From contig WIXG01000423.1 in assembly GCA_009869945.1 (NCBI GenBank), positions 1 to 59,027 of the forward strand: DNA of 59,027 bases, in the 5' to 3' direction. This document shows, one piece after another, positions 34,082-45,891 of this stretch (position 1 is its first letter; every line of letters begins with the position of its first letter). Source of the stretch: Mesaphorura yosii. Lineage: Eukaryota; Arthropoda; Collembola; Poduromorpha; Tullbergiidae. The notes beneath the pieces were generated by a model, which worked only from the letters and a program-made list of their open reading frames with translations, was not told where the DNA came from and did no database searches. The translations under genes and the position numbers were made by a program.

Positions 34082-36753
34082 TCAGTTGATGGCAGTAGTT
34101 GCCACACCAGGTTCTGCTTGAATATCTCCATCCGAAGATACTTCGATGATTTCGTGGGCAACCCGAGACGCCAGCAGTCCGGTATTGCTATTGCCGTCAA
34201 ACTCCGCTGTCGCGATCTCTGTATACCCTGTACGGGCACGTCTTCCTATTACACGGCGCCAGTATACTGCAAATGCTGCTGGGAGTCCAACTGCTGCTAC
34301 GACTCCCACAAGAATGCCCACAACCAATCCAGCTGAACTCCCTCCTTCGCGACCAGTGCGCGTGTCAGTACCTGGCCTAAGTTTCAAAGCTGCCGATTCA
34401 GCATACATGGCCACAATGTCATGGAATGGTGGTCGCAGAATTGGAAGATGGCCATGCAGGGTGAAACTGCCAGCTGCCACACAGTAATTGACTTCACATC
34501 CGTCCGTGATTTCTGCGACGTGTTGGGTGAACTTGTTTGGACATGCTTTGGTGTAGAAATCGCCTGGCAGCTGCACCTGTGGCTGTAGTCTGTCACCGGG
34601 TGCGCCCACGCCGGTGACCATGGTCGTGGCCTTTGCGACGGTCACCTGAAGGCCAACCTGCTTCAAATCGGTGAAAAGCGGGTTTCCATACCCACAACTG
34701 AAGAGACCACCAAATGGAATGGAAAACTTGTAGCCGAGTTCGTAGTCGTCTCCGACGCAAACGTAGATATCCGCATTGGTCAGGTGCAGTGCCACAAATG
34801 TTGGTGGACACGACTGAGAATTTGTGACTGGATTCACTTGGCTCGACCCTCGCGTGCTGTACAGTCCACCAAACATGTACCCAGTATTATTTCCAGGTGC
34901 ATGGCCACCAATCGCTGCACACCAGTACGATTCAATCCTGGCCACACTGTAGGTTGCATGGCAAGATGTGTAAGAGAAGATCCACCATCCACGTGTGTGA
35001 CAAGCTTCACCTGCATGGTGCAACTCCTTGGTCAGGAGAGCCACGGCTTGATACCCTCCCGGGCATGATGTCGTGCCGGTTTTGGGATTCTTCTGCAGTT
35101 GGTCACGACTCAGGATGCAGATATCACCCGCTTCATCCTGGAGGGACACGCACTGCTCGAACAAACCACCGAGCGTGTAGTTGTTGGTTGGACTCTTGCA
35201 AGAGTTGTCCTCCATGACATTTGCATGATAATCAAAATTTGGTGAATCCATCTGAATACAGCCATATCTCGTGTTTCGCGCGTAGTAGCGATCTGTGGCA
35301 CCTTTCAAGTGTAGAGTCAGCCTGCGTAACGCGCCGAGGGAGAGCTCAGGAAGTGCCTGGGGTGTGATCAGAAAGTGGAGTGGGTCCCCGGCACGGTCTA
35401 CAGCCACCAGGTTCGAGGGCACCGTATCTAACCAGGAGTTCACGCTTATATTCGTGTGAACTTGACCTCCGCCGATGGTACTCACGTAACTTGCCATCGT
35501 TTGACTCTCGTATTGCTGCGTAGTGACAGTCGTCGTCGAGTCAGAGTAGGAGGCACTGAAGCCAAATAGTTTCCCAAATGAGAGACTGGCTGCGACTTGA
35601 TACCCTTGACGCACGCTATCGCTGGAAAAGTCTAGATTCCTTGTCAGGAAGTCCTCCTTGTACAGGATGGCACCCAGGTCAATTCTGGACAAGGAATGTG
35701 TCCCGTAATCACGGACAATGAGCTCCAGGAGCAGATCAGACTTATTGTAGTTGGGTGAGCCGAATTCGAATGCAGTGGACGTGGAATTAACCGGGATTAC
35801 GGACTCGGACGTGAGCACTGCCTCTGCCTCGAGCAGCAATCGTTTGAAAGTCGGGTCCAGTTGCACGCTTGGTTCATACCCAATCACGTACAACGTGCTG
35901 CGGTAGTACACACGACTGGTCACGGTCTTGTCATCGACTTGATGTTGCTTGGCACGTTGATAGTCGGACGAGAACGACCCACTTGCACTGAAGAGACTGT
36001 TGTCACTCCGTGCTTGAACGTTGATGGTCCGGGTAGTGACTTCCGTATAATTGGACCAATGGTCAATCAGTTCCGACTGGAGTCCCAAGGAACTCTGGCG
36101 GATCGGGATGAGAAAGGCCCCGTCGGGTATGAGCATGCTGCCATCATCGGTAGTTTTGCACCGTCTGTACGTGTTCTCGGTGAGTTGTCCCATTTCCTGG
36201 TTCAGGAGGTTGTCCCATCCTCGACCTGCACCGAAAACAGTACATAAATTCGTCAAATTTGACAGTCATCACTTTGTCAAACTCGAACTCAAAGTTGATA
36301 GTTGGAATGTGGATTTGGGCCTTTATGTTTTGCATTTGCCAAACTAAATATTAATTATAACTCGGACTCACGACAGCACAAATGAGTCATGCCCGTAATC
36401 AGCGATGTGCAAAAGTGGAAGTACATAAAACTCAACTAACACGACCTTCGACCTGTTGAATTATGTAATCTACTCTTGGTTTCAAACTCATCTGCCTGAC
36501 TAGCTTACTAAGAATGTGAATGCGAATATCTGACATGAGACTTACCAGGAAGAATTGGCAACTTTGGCAATGATTGTGGACAATGTCGACCAGATTTCAA
36601 TTCCTCGTCCGTGTACGACAATGAGCCTGATTTAGAATCCGAAACGAGTCCAGTTTGTCCAACGGTCACGGCTGCGGTCGAACAATGGCACCATAGAGCC
36701 AAGAAGGACAGCACCATTAGCATGAGGGCCGACCGTTGCTCGATGAGCCCCAT
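34082..36753 (-). CDS. MPEG1: MPEG1/perforin-2-like MACPF pore-forming protein
   Basis: Membrane-anchored innate immune effector; the family acts in phagosomes, where its MACPF domain forms pores on bacteria. Two exons (36753-36546, 36225-34082) encode 783 residues (human 716). A signal peptide lies in the first 28 residues. The start of the mature domain, LPILPGRGWDNLLNQEMG, is the MPEG1 wording, spanning the single intron (phase 1). The MACPF signature RDYGTHSLSRIDLGA is at about 241-255. A Cys-rich region with repeated GGLFEQC, GGLYS and FGGLFSCGYG follows, matching the MPEG1 P2-type region. A TM segment (AGLVVGILVGVVAAVGLP onward, about 701-724) and a 59-residue tail end the protein. This whole layout separates it from perforin-1 and torso-like. 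Confidence 0.93.
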
Positions 36754-37409
36754 GATTCAGTTCTTCAGGCTCTGTCTGATTCTTGAATCTTTTCCAATTA
36801 GTTTTGCAACAGATGCGAACGCAGTTATATGGATCACACAGAAGTCAAATGCGAAATGATCAGAGACGACTAGAATCAAGAAAGGAAGTCGAATGAAGTG
36901 AGACAAGTGAGGTCAAAGAGTGACTCACTCCGATTGCACGTCTTGTTTCTTCTCGCGAAATTCGATTTTTTGTTAAAGTCCTTGGATTGTAAGCTTTCGA
37001 TTGATGTATGACTCGTCAATCGCGAGCGCCTGGCCGGAAACAGGACCTTAACCGGTGACATCCTTCCTGTGTTGCTATTGGAAGGCGACAACTGCGCTCC
37101 AGAGTCCTTTCTTGAATACACAGATGATCAGAAAAACAGATTTGTCCGATTGCACTGTCGAGAAGCACCAACGTTAATAGAACAGCTTAAACTCAGAAAG
37201 GGATTCCAGTACATATTCTATGAGTACAACCCTATAATTACATGCATCCCATCAAGAGGTTATGTGAATTTCCTAAAGAAATAGAGATTCGCCTCGACGT
37301 TGTTATTATAACACTAACACGCTACTCGACATTTTTTCTCCAATCACCCTGCCGCGAACATGAAACAAACGGGAAAGGAGTATTTCGAATACATTTTGCC
37401 AGGAATCGA
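36754..37409. other. Intergenic between MPEG1-like and ionotropic receptor genes
   Basis: Upstream DNA of the MPEG1-like gene and 3' flank of the receptor gene (both minus). It contains one copy of an 85-bp exon-like repeat (listed separately). No complete gene seen. Confidence 0.4.
36981..37065 (-). repeat. 85-bp dispersed repeat, copy A (exon-like)
   Basis: Differs at 11 of 85 positions from copy B at 40942-41026, same orientation. On the minus strand both have an open frame reading AID(E/D)SYINRKLT, with an AG just before it and several of the differences at third codon positions. This may be a duplicated exon or transposon fragment. Confidence 0.8.
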
Positions 37410-39788
37410 TTAATTGATGACAAATTGACGAATTATTCCAGAAATTGTCCACAAAAGAGCAACTGCAGGAGTTAGCTTTCGGATAAATTCAACAGTCAGT
37501 TCTGCGAGGAGAGTCATTAATCCCGCCACCGCTCCAAACGCTATAAAGTTAAATGCTGCCAGTATATTCGAATTTATTGTAACCACTTCGAACCCTTCAT
37601 CAATTAGGCCTTCCTTTTTCCTTTTGCGAATGACACTTTGAACTTCAGCCTGCCAGAGTCTAGGGTGGTTCAAGTTGTACCATTTGTCCCACAGTTGATA
37701 AATTCCAGAGGAGATGATGAGCTGCAGTCGTTCGTAAGCGTGTTTTGCCACATTACCTCCGATGTTATGTCTGAAACCAAAAGCAGTATATGACGTTCCC
37801 ACTATGTCGTCAACACGGGTAAGCTTGGGTCCATCACTTATCTTTAGATACTCCATGAAGTACTCAAGTTGGAATCCAGTCTCCATGATGGCTGAGTTTT
37901 GGCAAGTGGAAATAGCTTTTATGAACGCATCTCTCTGGTTCGGGGAGAAAGTATTAAGCCAAGACCTCCTAGGTACGATGCTTACGAAAATGGTGGCCGC
38001 GCTTATCCTCTCTGGACTCGGGTCCCGCCTTGAAGCAAATTCCCAACTTGGCCAATTTATTATATCCTGGACAGACACACCATTCCTCAGGATTCTACGC
38101 ACACTCAGACAGGTGATTTTAGAAGCATGTGCATCGTCGAAGCTTTCACAAATCCAAGATCGTTGTGAGGGATTTAAATTTGACTGACCCATGATGTAAC
38201 GCACCGAACTACCGAGCAATGTATTGTTAAGTCTCCACGCACGAGGAAGACCATTATTCTCACCCTGGTAAAATATGAACCCATTCATCTGATCAAATGA
38301 TTGCCAGTGTGAACTAATGGGCATTGGACGGACAACTTCCGCTGTGAAGATACCAGTGTATGCACCCGCGAATACGACTGATAAAAGTGTCCAGGGTCCA
38401 AATATTAGCATGAAACAAGTGAACGTGATCCAGCGCGATCTTATGTCCTGTCCTATGTTGCCCGAAACTCCAATAAGCATCCCATATCCAAGTAGTATTT
38501 GGTTAAATAGGGATGTCCAGAAAGAGTGAAATCCAGCATTTCGGACCACAATGAGCATCATGAGCGTGATCATTACTCCGATTGTTGTCAGGCAAAGAAC
38601 CCAAGCCCGTTGATCGTAAGGGGACAAGAAAAACGCATAACTCAACAGTTTGTAAGTGCCGTCACATGTAGCGATGCACAGTGCCTCAGCTTTGAGCACG
38701 ACAGCCGACTCTGGGAGTGCATTGGTATTGATTGATTCGTACATCCAGAATAAGGTTACTCTCATCCATTCTTGAAGAGGTTTGTCAAAGTAAAATTTAT
38801 CACAACGCGTGTCTTCAACTTGCAACTGGATCCCTTCGGTTGCGAGGTACTTTATAATTGACACAAGCTCAATTGGTTCTGGTTTGAATGGATTCCACGT
38901 TATATTTGAATTCGGAACGCTCATACGTGAGAGATTTCCAATCATCTTTTCAAACCCCTCAATTCCAGTTCCAACAGATGGACCTCCATCTTCGCAAGTT
39001 CCTGATGTTTCATTGAATGTACCCATACTTCGATGAACCAGTCCAGTATTCAACCTTTCAAGTCTTGCACTTATGACATTATATTCTGATCTGAAACTCC
39101 CTGGAGTTTTTACGGTTAGGTTACTGAATATTGGTGTTAACAGGCCCGGCCAAAATCCACCAAAAATCGTTAGTAGATTGTATTGAGCGAAATTTTGAAA
39201 CTCATCGAATTCGGCAAGAGCAGTATACACCATAATGTACTCTAAACGAATGTTGTTTAAATTTTGCATACTTCGAGTTGAAGTAAATTCTTTTCCACGA
39301 GAGCTTGTCCAGAACGCATGGGTTGTCGGAGGCATATGGTTAAGATAGTCCAGGTTTGTGTATCTGGTTTGGTCGGTAGTTACCCTCGCCATATAATCTT
39401 TCATACTGTCCGTGTATAGAGTTGTATCCCATTTTACCACTGATTTACCCTGCGGTTCCGAATCTTCATTTTGTGGCAGGAGAACAATGACCAGGCGATT
39501 GACAGGCTCGATCTCAAGATATCTGCTTGGTATTTGGAACGGCCGGTCACCTCGTGAGATGGAAATGGGATGCTGAGGTTGTTCTATTTGAATGCTGGAA
39601 TCATTGAGCAGGATATGTACCCAGTGGTCTGTAATGAATTCATTTATGAACCAATTCAGTGAGCGAATATGAATTAATGGAGCGAAATTGTGGGTCCGAG
39701 TGAACGTAAACGCAACGGGGGGATTTGACAAAAGTGAAAGTAGTAAAGCAAAAACGACCAATGTACACGATTTTCGGAAGTATGCCAT
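37410..39788 (-). CDS. Divergent ionotropic receptor (variant iGluR family), intronless
   Basis: Ligand-gated cation channel subunit of the arthropod IR family, probably a chemoreceptor in sensory dendrites. A single 792-residue exon. A signal peptide is likely in residues 1-27. A poorly conserved extracellular region precedes TM1 (about 395-416, AWVLCLTTIGVMITLMMLIV), a pore-loop region (421-445), TM2 (about 453-482, ending AYTGIFTAEVV, typical of the IR TM2 end), the S2 lobe, and TM3 (about 743-763). The residue before TM1 context (FLSPYDQRAW) is IR-like. An extra hydrophobic run lies near the C-terminus. The canonical glutamate-binding residues are not recognisable. Single-exon divergent IRs are common in large arthropod receptor expansions. 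Confidence 0.8.
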   Translation of the reverse strand: MAYFRKSCTLVVFALLLSLLSNPPVAFTFTRTHNFAPLIHIRSLNWFINEFITDHWVHILLNDSSIQIEQPQHPISISRGDRPFQIPSRYLEIEPVNRLVIVLLPQNEDSEPQGKSVVKWDTTLYTDSMKDYMARVTTDQTRYTNLDYLNHMPPTTHAFWTSSRGKEFTSTRSMQNLNNIRLEYIMVYTALAEFDEFQNFAQYNLLTIFGGFWPGLLTPIFSNLTVKTPGSFRSEYNVISARLERLNTGLVHRSMGTFNETSGTCEDGGPSVGTGIEGFEKMIGNLSRMSVPNSNITWNPFKPEPIELVSIIKYLATEGIQLQVEDTRCDKFYFDKPLQEWMRVTLFWMYESINTNALPESAVVLKAEALCIATCDGTYKLLSYAFFLSPYDQRAWVLCLTTIGVMITLMMLIVVRNAGFHSFWTSLFNQILLGYGMLIGVSGNIGQDIRSRWITFTCFMLIFGPWTLLSVVFAGAYTGIFTAEVVRPMPISSHWQSFDQMNGFIFYQGENNGLPRAWRLNNTLLGSSVRYIMGQSNLNPSQRSWICESFDDAHASKITCLSVRRILRNGVSVQDIINWPSWEFASRRDPSPERISAATIFVSIVPRRSWLNTFSPNQRDAFIKAISTCQNSAIMETGFQLEYFMEYLKISDGPKLTRVDDIVGTSYTAFGFRHNIGGNVAKHAYERLQLIISSGIYQLWDKWYNLNHPRLWQAEVQSVIRKRKKEGLIDEGFEVVTINSNILAAFNFIAFGAVAGLMTLLAELTVEFIRKLTPAVALLWTISGIIRQFVIN

Positions 39789-40941
39789 GATCTTTAATCT
39801 TCTGGGAGTTTCGGCACGAAGTTCAAACCATGATTGGGATGTCGCTCATTCGAATGACCTCAAATATACGAGGAGAAATAAATTACGCGATTCAATACAT
39901 TAATGGAACACTTTCCCTAATTCAATAGGTAACCTCTTCGAGGAGGCTCAAGATGGGCGTCGTCTGTAAATTCGCCGCAAGGATTGGTAAGAAGAGCTTT
40001 TTAGGTAGTATGACTATTACACACTTGTATTAAGTGCTTAGAAATCTATACAGTCTAGGTCGATACATTGATTGGTTATGTTCAAGTGCCGATGCCGAGG
40101 AAGTCGTAGACATTTGTCTACTATTATGGCGGCCTAACTACGTCACTACGTGGTCAGTTTCACTTTCTCGCCTCCCTGTTTGCATTCGGCTTCTCACTTT
40201 GCGTCATTATGTTTTTCTACTCGGACCGATCCAAAATCTTGTTCAATCGTTATCTTGGTTTCAAAAGTACGGAAACCGACGCACAATGACCAAACATAAC
40301 CCATACAAAAAGTTAATGTTTATTATGATAATTCGCAATAAAATAATAAATCGTATTTTTTTGCAATTCAAGACTAGTTAGCCCGGAGGTTTTGAGTTTA
40401 TTCGCTGTTTTTTTGCGAATGGCATAATTGTGTGAAGTTTTGACACAAAAATAGCCACATTACCCAAATCCACTATTGATTAGCAAAATAATGAGCTATT
40501 GCGAGCCGAAATTAGAGCACAAGTAGTGGAGATGTTGTGGGTCAAACATTTGACATATGCTTTCCACCGGCCATAGCTCCTTCACCTGTGGTCACTTTTG
40601 GGTCGTCAATGGCTCATTTTGAAGCTATTTTCATACAAATTCTGAAAATGTAATCCAACTTGCCCCACAAATTCACGCAAAAATGATATGCCTGGAAAAT
40701 CATCTAAACATTCAAAAATCCCGCGTAACTGGGGTCAAAATAGATTAAAATGGTGTTTTGATATTTTTCTAAGAATTTACACCAAAAAGCAGGATTTATA
40801 GAGTCTACACTTTTTTAAATATCGCCCTTCATTTTCTAGATATTTGAGATCGAAGGGGTACAAATGGTTGAAATTCGACAAGCCACTGTGTGCTAGGGCA
40901 GTCGAATATCGATGGGCGTCAAATATTTTTCGTTCCTTGTC

Positions 40942-41026
40942 CTTGGGGTGTAAGCTTTCGATTAATATATGAGTCGTCAATCGCAAGCGCTTGGCCGAAA
41001 ACAGGGCCTTAACCGGTACCATCCTT
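40942..41026 (-). repeat. 85-bp dispersed repeat, copy B (exon-like)
   Basis: About 87% identical to copy A at 36981-37065, same length and orientation. Flanking sequence is not similar, so the boundaries are sharp. The minus-strand frame AIDDSYINRKLT is open in this copy too. Confidence 0.8.
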
Positions 41027-41683
41027 TGTGATACGCAGCAGCATTTTTGTTAACATTCGAGCATTGGACTGTTTGCTGAATTATTATTTTTTGTTTTCTC
41101 GCGATGCAAGCGTTATCATATAAAACATGACAGAGAACATGCAAATTGAGCTACAACGAAAGTCCAGACTTATAATTATCTAACTACTGGGTATTGGCAA
41201 ACTGGATGATTTCATAGTGCTAAGATGCAAGCGTGTCATACTTTTCCCCTGATGCCTGATGGTTGGTTTACTATTCTAGTTGAGCCCGTATAACAGAATC
41301 ACACCGCGGATCACTGAAGTGGAGTGTGTCCAGTTTCCCTAGCCAAGTGAAAACTTGGACGTGTACTTCATACAACATGAGAGAAGAATTGAGACAAACA
41401 CAAACTCACTCACCCGCGACATCTCTGAAGCCAATAACGATTAATGCAGCCGCAAGCTTTGATTTCGTCAGGCAAATCAGATTCTCCTGGTGCAGGAAAT
41501 ACAAGTTACGGCTCACACCCTCCTAGTCTCTGTGAATTCAGTGGATGCGATTGATTTTCTGGTCAACTGTGTAAAGAAAGCAGTCAAGGTAGCAGGAGTC
41601 CACAGCGATTTTTTTCGTTGAAGTAATTTCCTCAAGTTGACTATGTCTACATTTTAATATTAGATTCAAGCAAAAAGTAAATA

Positions 41684-42101
41684 TCAATTAATCATCTTGC
41701 ATGTCCTGAGAAGAAGGCATCTCACCTTCATATGCAATGAGAGCCTCCCGAAGTGGCAACTGGATACTTGAATTTCGTGGCGCAGTCTCCAAAGCGTTTG
41801 ATACGGTTGAACTTGGAATTCGACTGTCAACCGGCATTGAATGGCTGCTTGCCATTTGAATTGTATTTGGCTTGATGGATACTGTAACACCAGATAATGA
41901 CGATGGAGACACGAAGATGGACATCCGAAATTTCCGATCCCTCAGGCGAGTATCACCCTCGCTGGTCATGATAGCCACTCTTTCAATCTCGTACACAAGT
42001 CCATTAATTGACCTAAATTCATAATTCTCGCGAGTGTTGCGACCCAGAAATTCTCTTTCGAAATTTGGTCCATGTTCAGGTAATATGAGGGAACTCATCA
42101 T
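41684..42101 (-). CDS. Hypothetical 137-residue ORF
   Basis: A continuous frame with balanced composition (FEREFLGRNTRENYEFRS, then IERVAIMTSEGDTRLRDRKF). There is no signal peptide, TM segment or recognisable domain. It may be the last exon of a gene whose other exons I cannot find, or chance. Ser/Thr-rich C-terminal half with an acidic end (SSQDMQDD). Confidence 0.25.
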
Positions 42102-43537
42102 TGCACTTCAATACTTTTTCGGGCTAGAAAAATGTAAATTTGCCGTCAAATGCTTTTACCGTCATATGTCTATTAACCAGCCAAAAGTGAACGCGTAAAT
42201 TACCGCTTTATGTAACTAATGCAGCCGTTACTTGGAAATTTACATAAACTACATGAATTTGCTAAAATATGTTCCACATTTGTGGAAATAATTTTTGGAC
42301 TCACGAGTATGGCACGTGTTCCTGCCCCTCCCCAAAATTCTTCACTTGATTAGTTTCTACGCATGTTTCGATTTAAATCAAGTGCTGGTCAAAAAGTGTA
42401 GATAAGATGAAAAGGTGAATGTGAAATAGGAAAATCTGTGGAGACATGACACGACTTACAAAGCTGGGGAAGGTTATAACTTAAACAACTTTGACGACTT
42501 AAAATACTCTAATACGAAAATCTCTTTGTAGGCAAGATGTGATCTCAACGTCAGCCAAGGTCAAAATTAAAATTAAAGATTTTAACACTGCCCATCTTGC
42601 AGAGGCAATCTAATCGATGCAAACTTGAGATAAAAAATGCCTCAGGTGTTGCCAATTGTCCATTGACAGTTGCATCAATTACTATACGCCAATTGATAAT
42701 TGGGCGATTAATTGACTGATGACGACAAAGCATTTGACGATCAAATTCCATTTTTAGCCTGGAAAGGTTAGGTTAAAAAGGTTGCAAATATACATAAAGT
42801 ATAGGGTTCGATAACCGGAATCCATTAATTAATGCAATTCGAAGGAACTAAATGAGAATTGTCTTATCCAATGGGAGAGCCATGGCCATTATTGTATTAT
42901 GAATCCGGATTCCGAATTAGTGATAGCGTAATTGTAGCGAACACCAAACACCGTCTGTAAGTGGACACGTAGACGAGCTGATCTGGACCTGGAATTTAAG
43001 TTGATACCTACACACGCACAATCACAGTAACGGAATGTATGATTGATGTAAAACTGCAATCGCAATCATGGCTGACTACATCGTCCTTCGGCGTGTATTT
43101 GACGGTTGTGTAGAAGAGCATGCAGTCATGCAGCACAGTAACCGTGTTGTCGGTGGCAGTTACATAGTTGCATTGCTGCATGATCAATGCCAATTACTTG
43201 AAAGTCAGGTGCCGAGGTAGCCTCCAAAGTCCAATGTCACCGCACTGACATTTCTGCGTACCGCACCAACATGCACCGCTTTCGACCATAGTGCGTGCGC
43301 GTATTTGAAATGAACATAAATACACGAGAAGCGAATAACATGTCCAACGTCCAGTCCACACCAGCAGCAGCGGTAGCACTGGCACTTGGCACTAGACAAA
43401 TTGAAATGCTGAAGTGTTACATAGCAAATGCCCACAAAATGAAGATTTATGGAATTATCCGCCGAATATCAAGCAAAGGCTGGTGAAACAAGCCAATGCA
43501 CGTTTTTATTCAGCAAATTAAAATTTTATTGCAAATA

Positions 43538-45413
43538 TTACATCAGTAACCATGAAAGCAGAGCGGGTAGAAGAATAAACATGTGATTTCCGAGTGTCGT
43601 CGTCACTCTTATAACTGCACCAACACCCGAATTCGGGTCCGGGAAGCCGCGATCCGCAAAGATTTTGGCGAGCGCGGTGGCTGAGAGTTTCGGAGTCCTC
43701 GGTCTGTTGGGATCCGTAAAGTTGACCCAAACCACACCAAATCGTTCCCTAACACGGAAAAAGACAATCTTTCGAGTGAGCGTTTCATGGCAAGGCAATG
43801 ACCTGCAATTTCAGCGTTCTTACGTGTATCCCCTCGTCCACTCCATGTTATCAAGCAGGCTCCACGCAGTGTACGATTTCACGTTACACCCATCCAGGAG
43901 CACAGCTTTCAGGAGCTCGTTCATGTACTGCCGGTGAAAATCCACTCGTTTCGTGTCCTTCGTTCCAACCCCGTCTTCAGGGTCCGAGTACCCGTTCTCC
44001 GTGATGTACAGGTCCGGATTCCCGTACCGATCCTTGATCCAGTTGACCATTCTCCGGAATCCCCACGGCACGACGTGCCTCCTACTGACGGTCTCCTCCC
44101 ACGAGTCGTTCCCGAAGGTCCTCACGTCGCGATCGCCCCACCAGTCGGGCTGCGGGTTCTTTGCTGGCTTCACCAGTTCGGTCGAGTAATGATTGAGGCC
44201 TAAAAAGTCCAGGGACCCCTTGATTTTCTCGGACCACTCCCGGGTGAAGGTTGGGAGCCGGGACGACTCGAGCTCTTCTTCTTCACTGGCAGCGTCGACG
44301 AATTCGCGCATGACAGGCGGGTAGTCACCGAAAAAGAGTGGCGAGGCCATCCACCCATACTAAAAAGGAAATAAGCAATAAACTTATTGCAATTTCATTC
44401 GAATTTGAGGTAGCAGCAGTCAGCAGTGATTTCTAACAGCAAATTGCAGCGCCCGCTCCGCCGCTTCCCGATCTTCTTCGAGTTCAGGATCGGCCGGCTG
44501 CAGAAAGTTCGAGTCGAGCGTAATTCCGCATTTCCCGCGCTGCGTCTGTTTGTACGTCGAATTGTAGAGGTGGTACGCGTTCGCATTCGCCTTGAGTACG
44601 TTGTGCACGCAGTCGTAGTGCGAATGGAGTGGTTCGAGCACGCCCGGCGCGAGAGCCTCGTTCCCATACCCCAGTACGCAGAAGACCCACGGCTCATTGA
44701 ACGTGATCCAAAGCTTGACACGGTCGCCAAACTGCTGAAAAGCGACGTCGGCAAAGTCTTGGAAGTAGACAGCCATGCTTTCGTTCAGCCAGCCTCCAGC
44801 CGCCTCGTGGAGCGGCTGTGGAAGGTCCCAATGGTAGAGAGTGACCATCGGCTCGATCCCGTTTGCCAGCAGTTCGTTAATTAGATTGTTGTAGTACTCG
44901 ACCCCTGGCGGGTTTATGCCGCCGCTCCTGGTTCCCTCCGGCAAGATACGCGACCACGAGAGAGAAAATCGATAGTAATCAGCTCCAATCTCCTTCAGGA
45001 GCTGAACGTCTTCCTTGAATTTGTGGTACGAGTCGCAGGCCACGTCGCCGGTGCTTCCGTCCCAAACTGGATTGTCTTCGCGGTGCGTGAAATTGTCCCA
45101 AATGCTCTCGCCTTTGCCTGAGTAGTCAGGGTCAAGAATTTTGAATGCAAGTGCAAGGAATCTCGGCATAAGACAAATCCGCCCGACAGCCGACCGGCCA
45201 GTCAAGAAACTTACCATCGGCATCCCAGCCACCTTCGATCTGGTACGAAGCTGTGGCGAGCCCGAATTTGAAATCCTCCGGAAATGTGCCGTACAGGAAG
45301 TCATCTTCAGAGTCAAGGCGTGAGTTTTTCAATTTCAAAGAGTGAACGCCAAAGTGGCAGTGGCAGCCTAGCAACAGGAACAGAAGCAAGTGAAAGCTGA
45401 GAACAGTCGTCAT
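43538..45413 (-). CDS. GH1 beta-glucosidase, copy A (both catalytic Glu present)
   Basis: Secreted retaining glycosidase of family GH1 that cleaves beta-glucosides. Four exons (45413-45215, 45117-44438, 44359-43824, 43748-43538) encode 541 residues. A signal peptide ([17 protein letters not shown]) precedes the family start [18 protein letters not shown]. Acid/base is Glu208 in TFNEP and nucleophile is Glu414 in YITENG. The sugar-binding YHWDLPQ and WSLLDNMEW blocks are intact. The C-terminus is hydrophobic ([13 protein letters not shown]) and could be a GPI-anchor signal. Intron positions and phases (1, 0, 2) match copy B, so the pair arose by tandem duplication. Minus-strand AATAAA is at 43525-43530. 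The exon 2 donor (GTTAGA) is weak but in phase. Confidence 0.94.
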
Positions 45414-45891
45414 GATTCTGACTTCTGCTGGCGATGGCTAGAAATAACTGGCAAACCACAAGCTAATAGAAGTCAGGTAGAACGACAAAGCAATACTTCT
45501 GATATTTGGCAGGTTAAACCTCAAATCTCAAGTGCAGCCTACAACGTACAACGCGCAATTCAGATACTTGTGAGAGTAGTTAACTGATAATTATTGCCAC
45601 AACAAGTGTTAGAAACCAGTTAAGAATTGCTTCACAAATTGGCATATGCAATGTTTCTAAAAAATGTATCGACAAATCGAAACAAGTTTATTAGAATCAA
45701 GTGTTTGGCACAGGCGAGGTGCAGAAAATTCGCTACTCGAATTCTGAATATGATTAATAAATACATTGAATACCTTATAATAATACCATACAAGGACTTT
45801 CTGTTCAGTCGACCAGCAATCTACAATCATGACTCTAAGCTCTGCTGCTGCTGGAGAATTGGCGCAGGCGTATGCGTAAGGTGTTTAGAAT
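45414..45891. other. Intergenic between the GH1 copies
   Basis: Promoter and 5' flank of copy A and 3' flank of copy B. No coding region seen. Confidence 0.4.

Larger units (their letters stand above)
39789..43537. other. AT-rich interval with little coding content
   Basis: About 3.7 kb of AT-rich DNA. It holds repeat copy B (40942-41026), a weak minus-strand ORF (41684-42101) and low-complexity stretches near 40300-40760. The ORF at 40034-40381 (+) has no family features and is not called. It is probably repeat-derived and intergenic. Confidence 0.4.

Noticed and set aside
42795..42830. GGTTCGATAACC as a possible tRNA T-arm
   Set aside because: No matching acceptor stem, D-arm or anticodon arm could be built around it.
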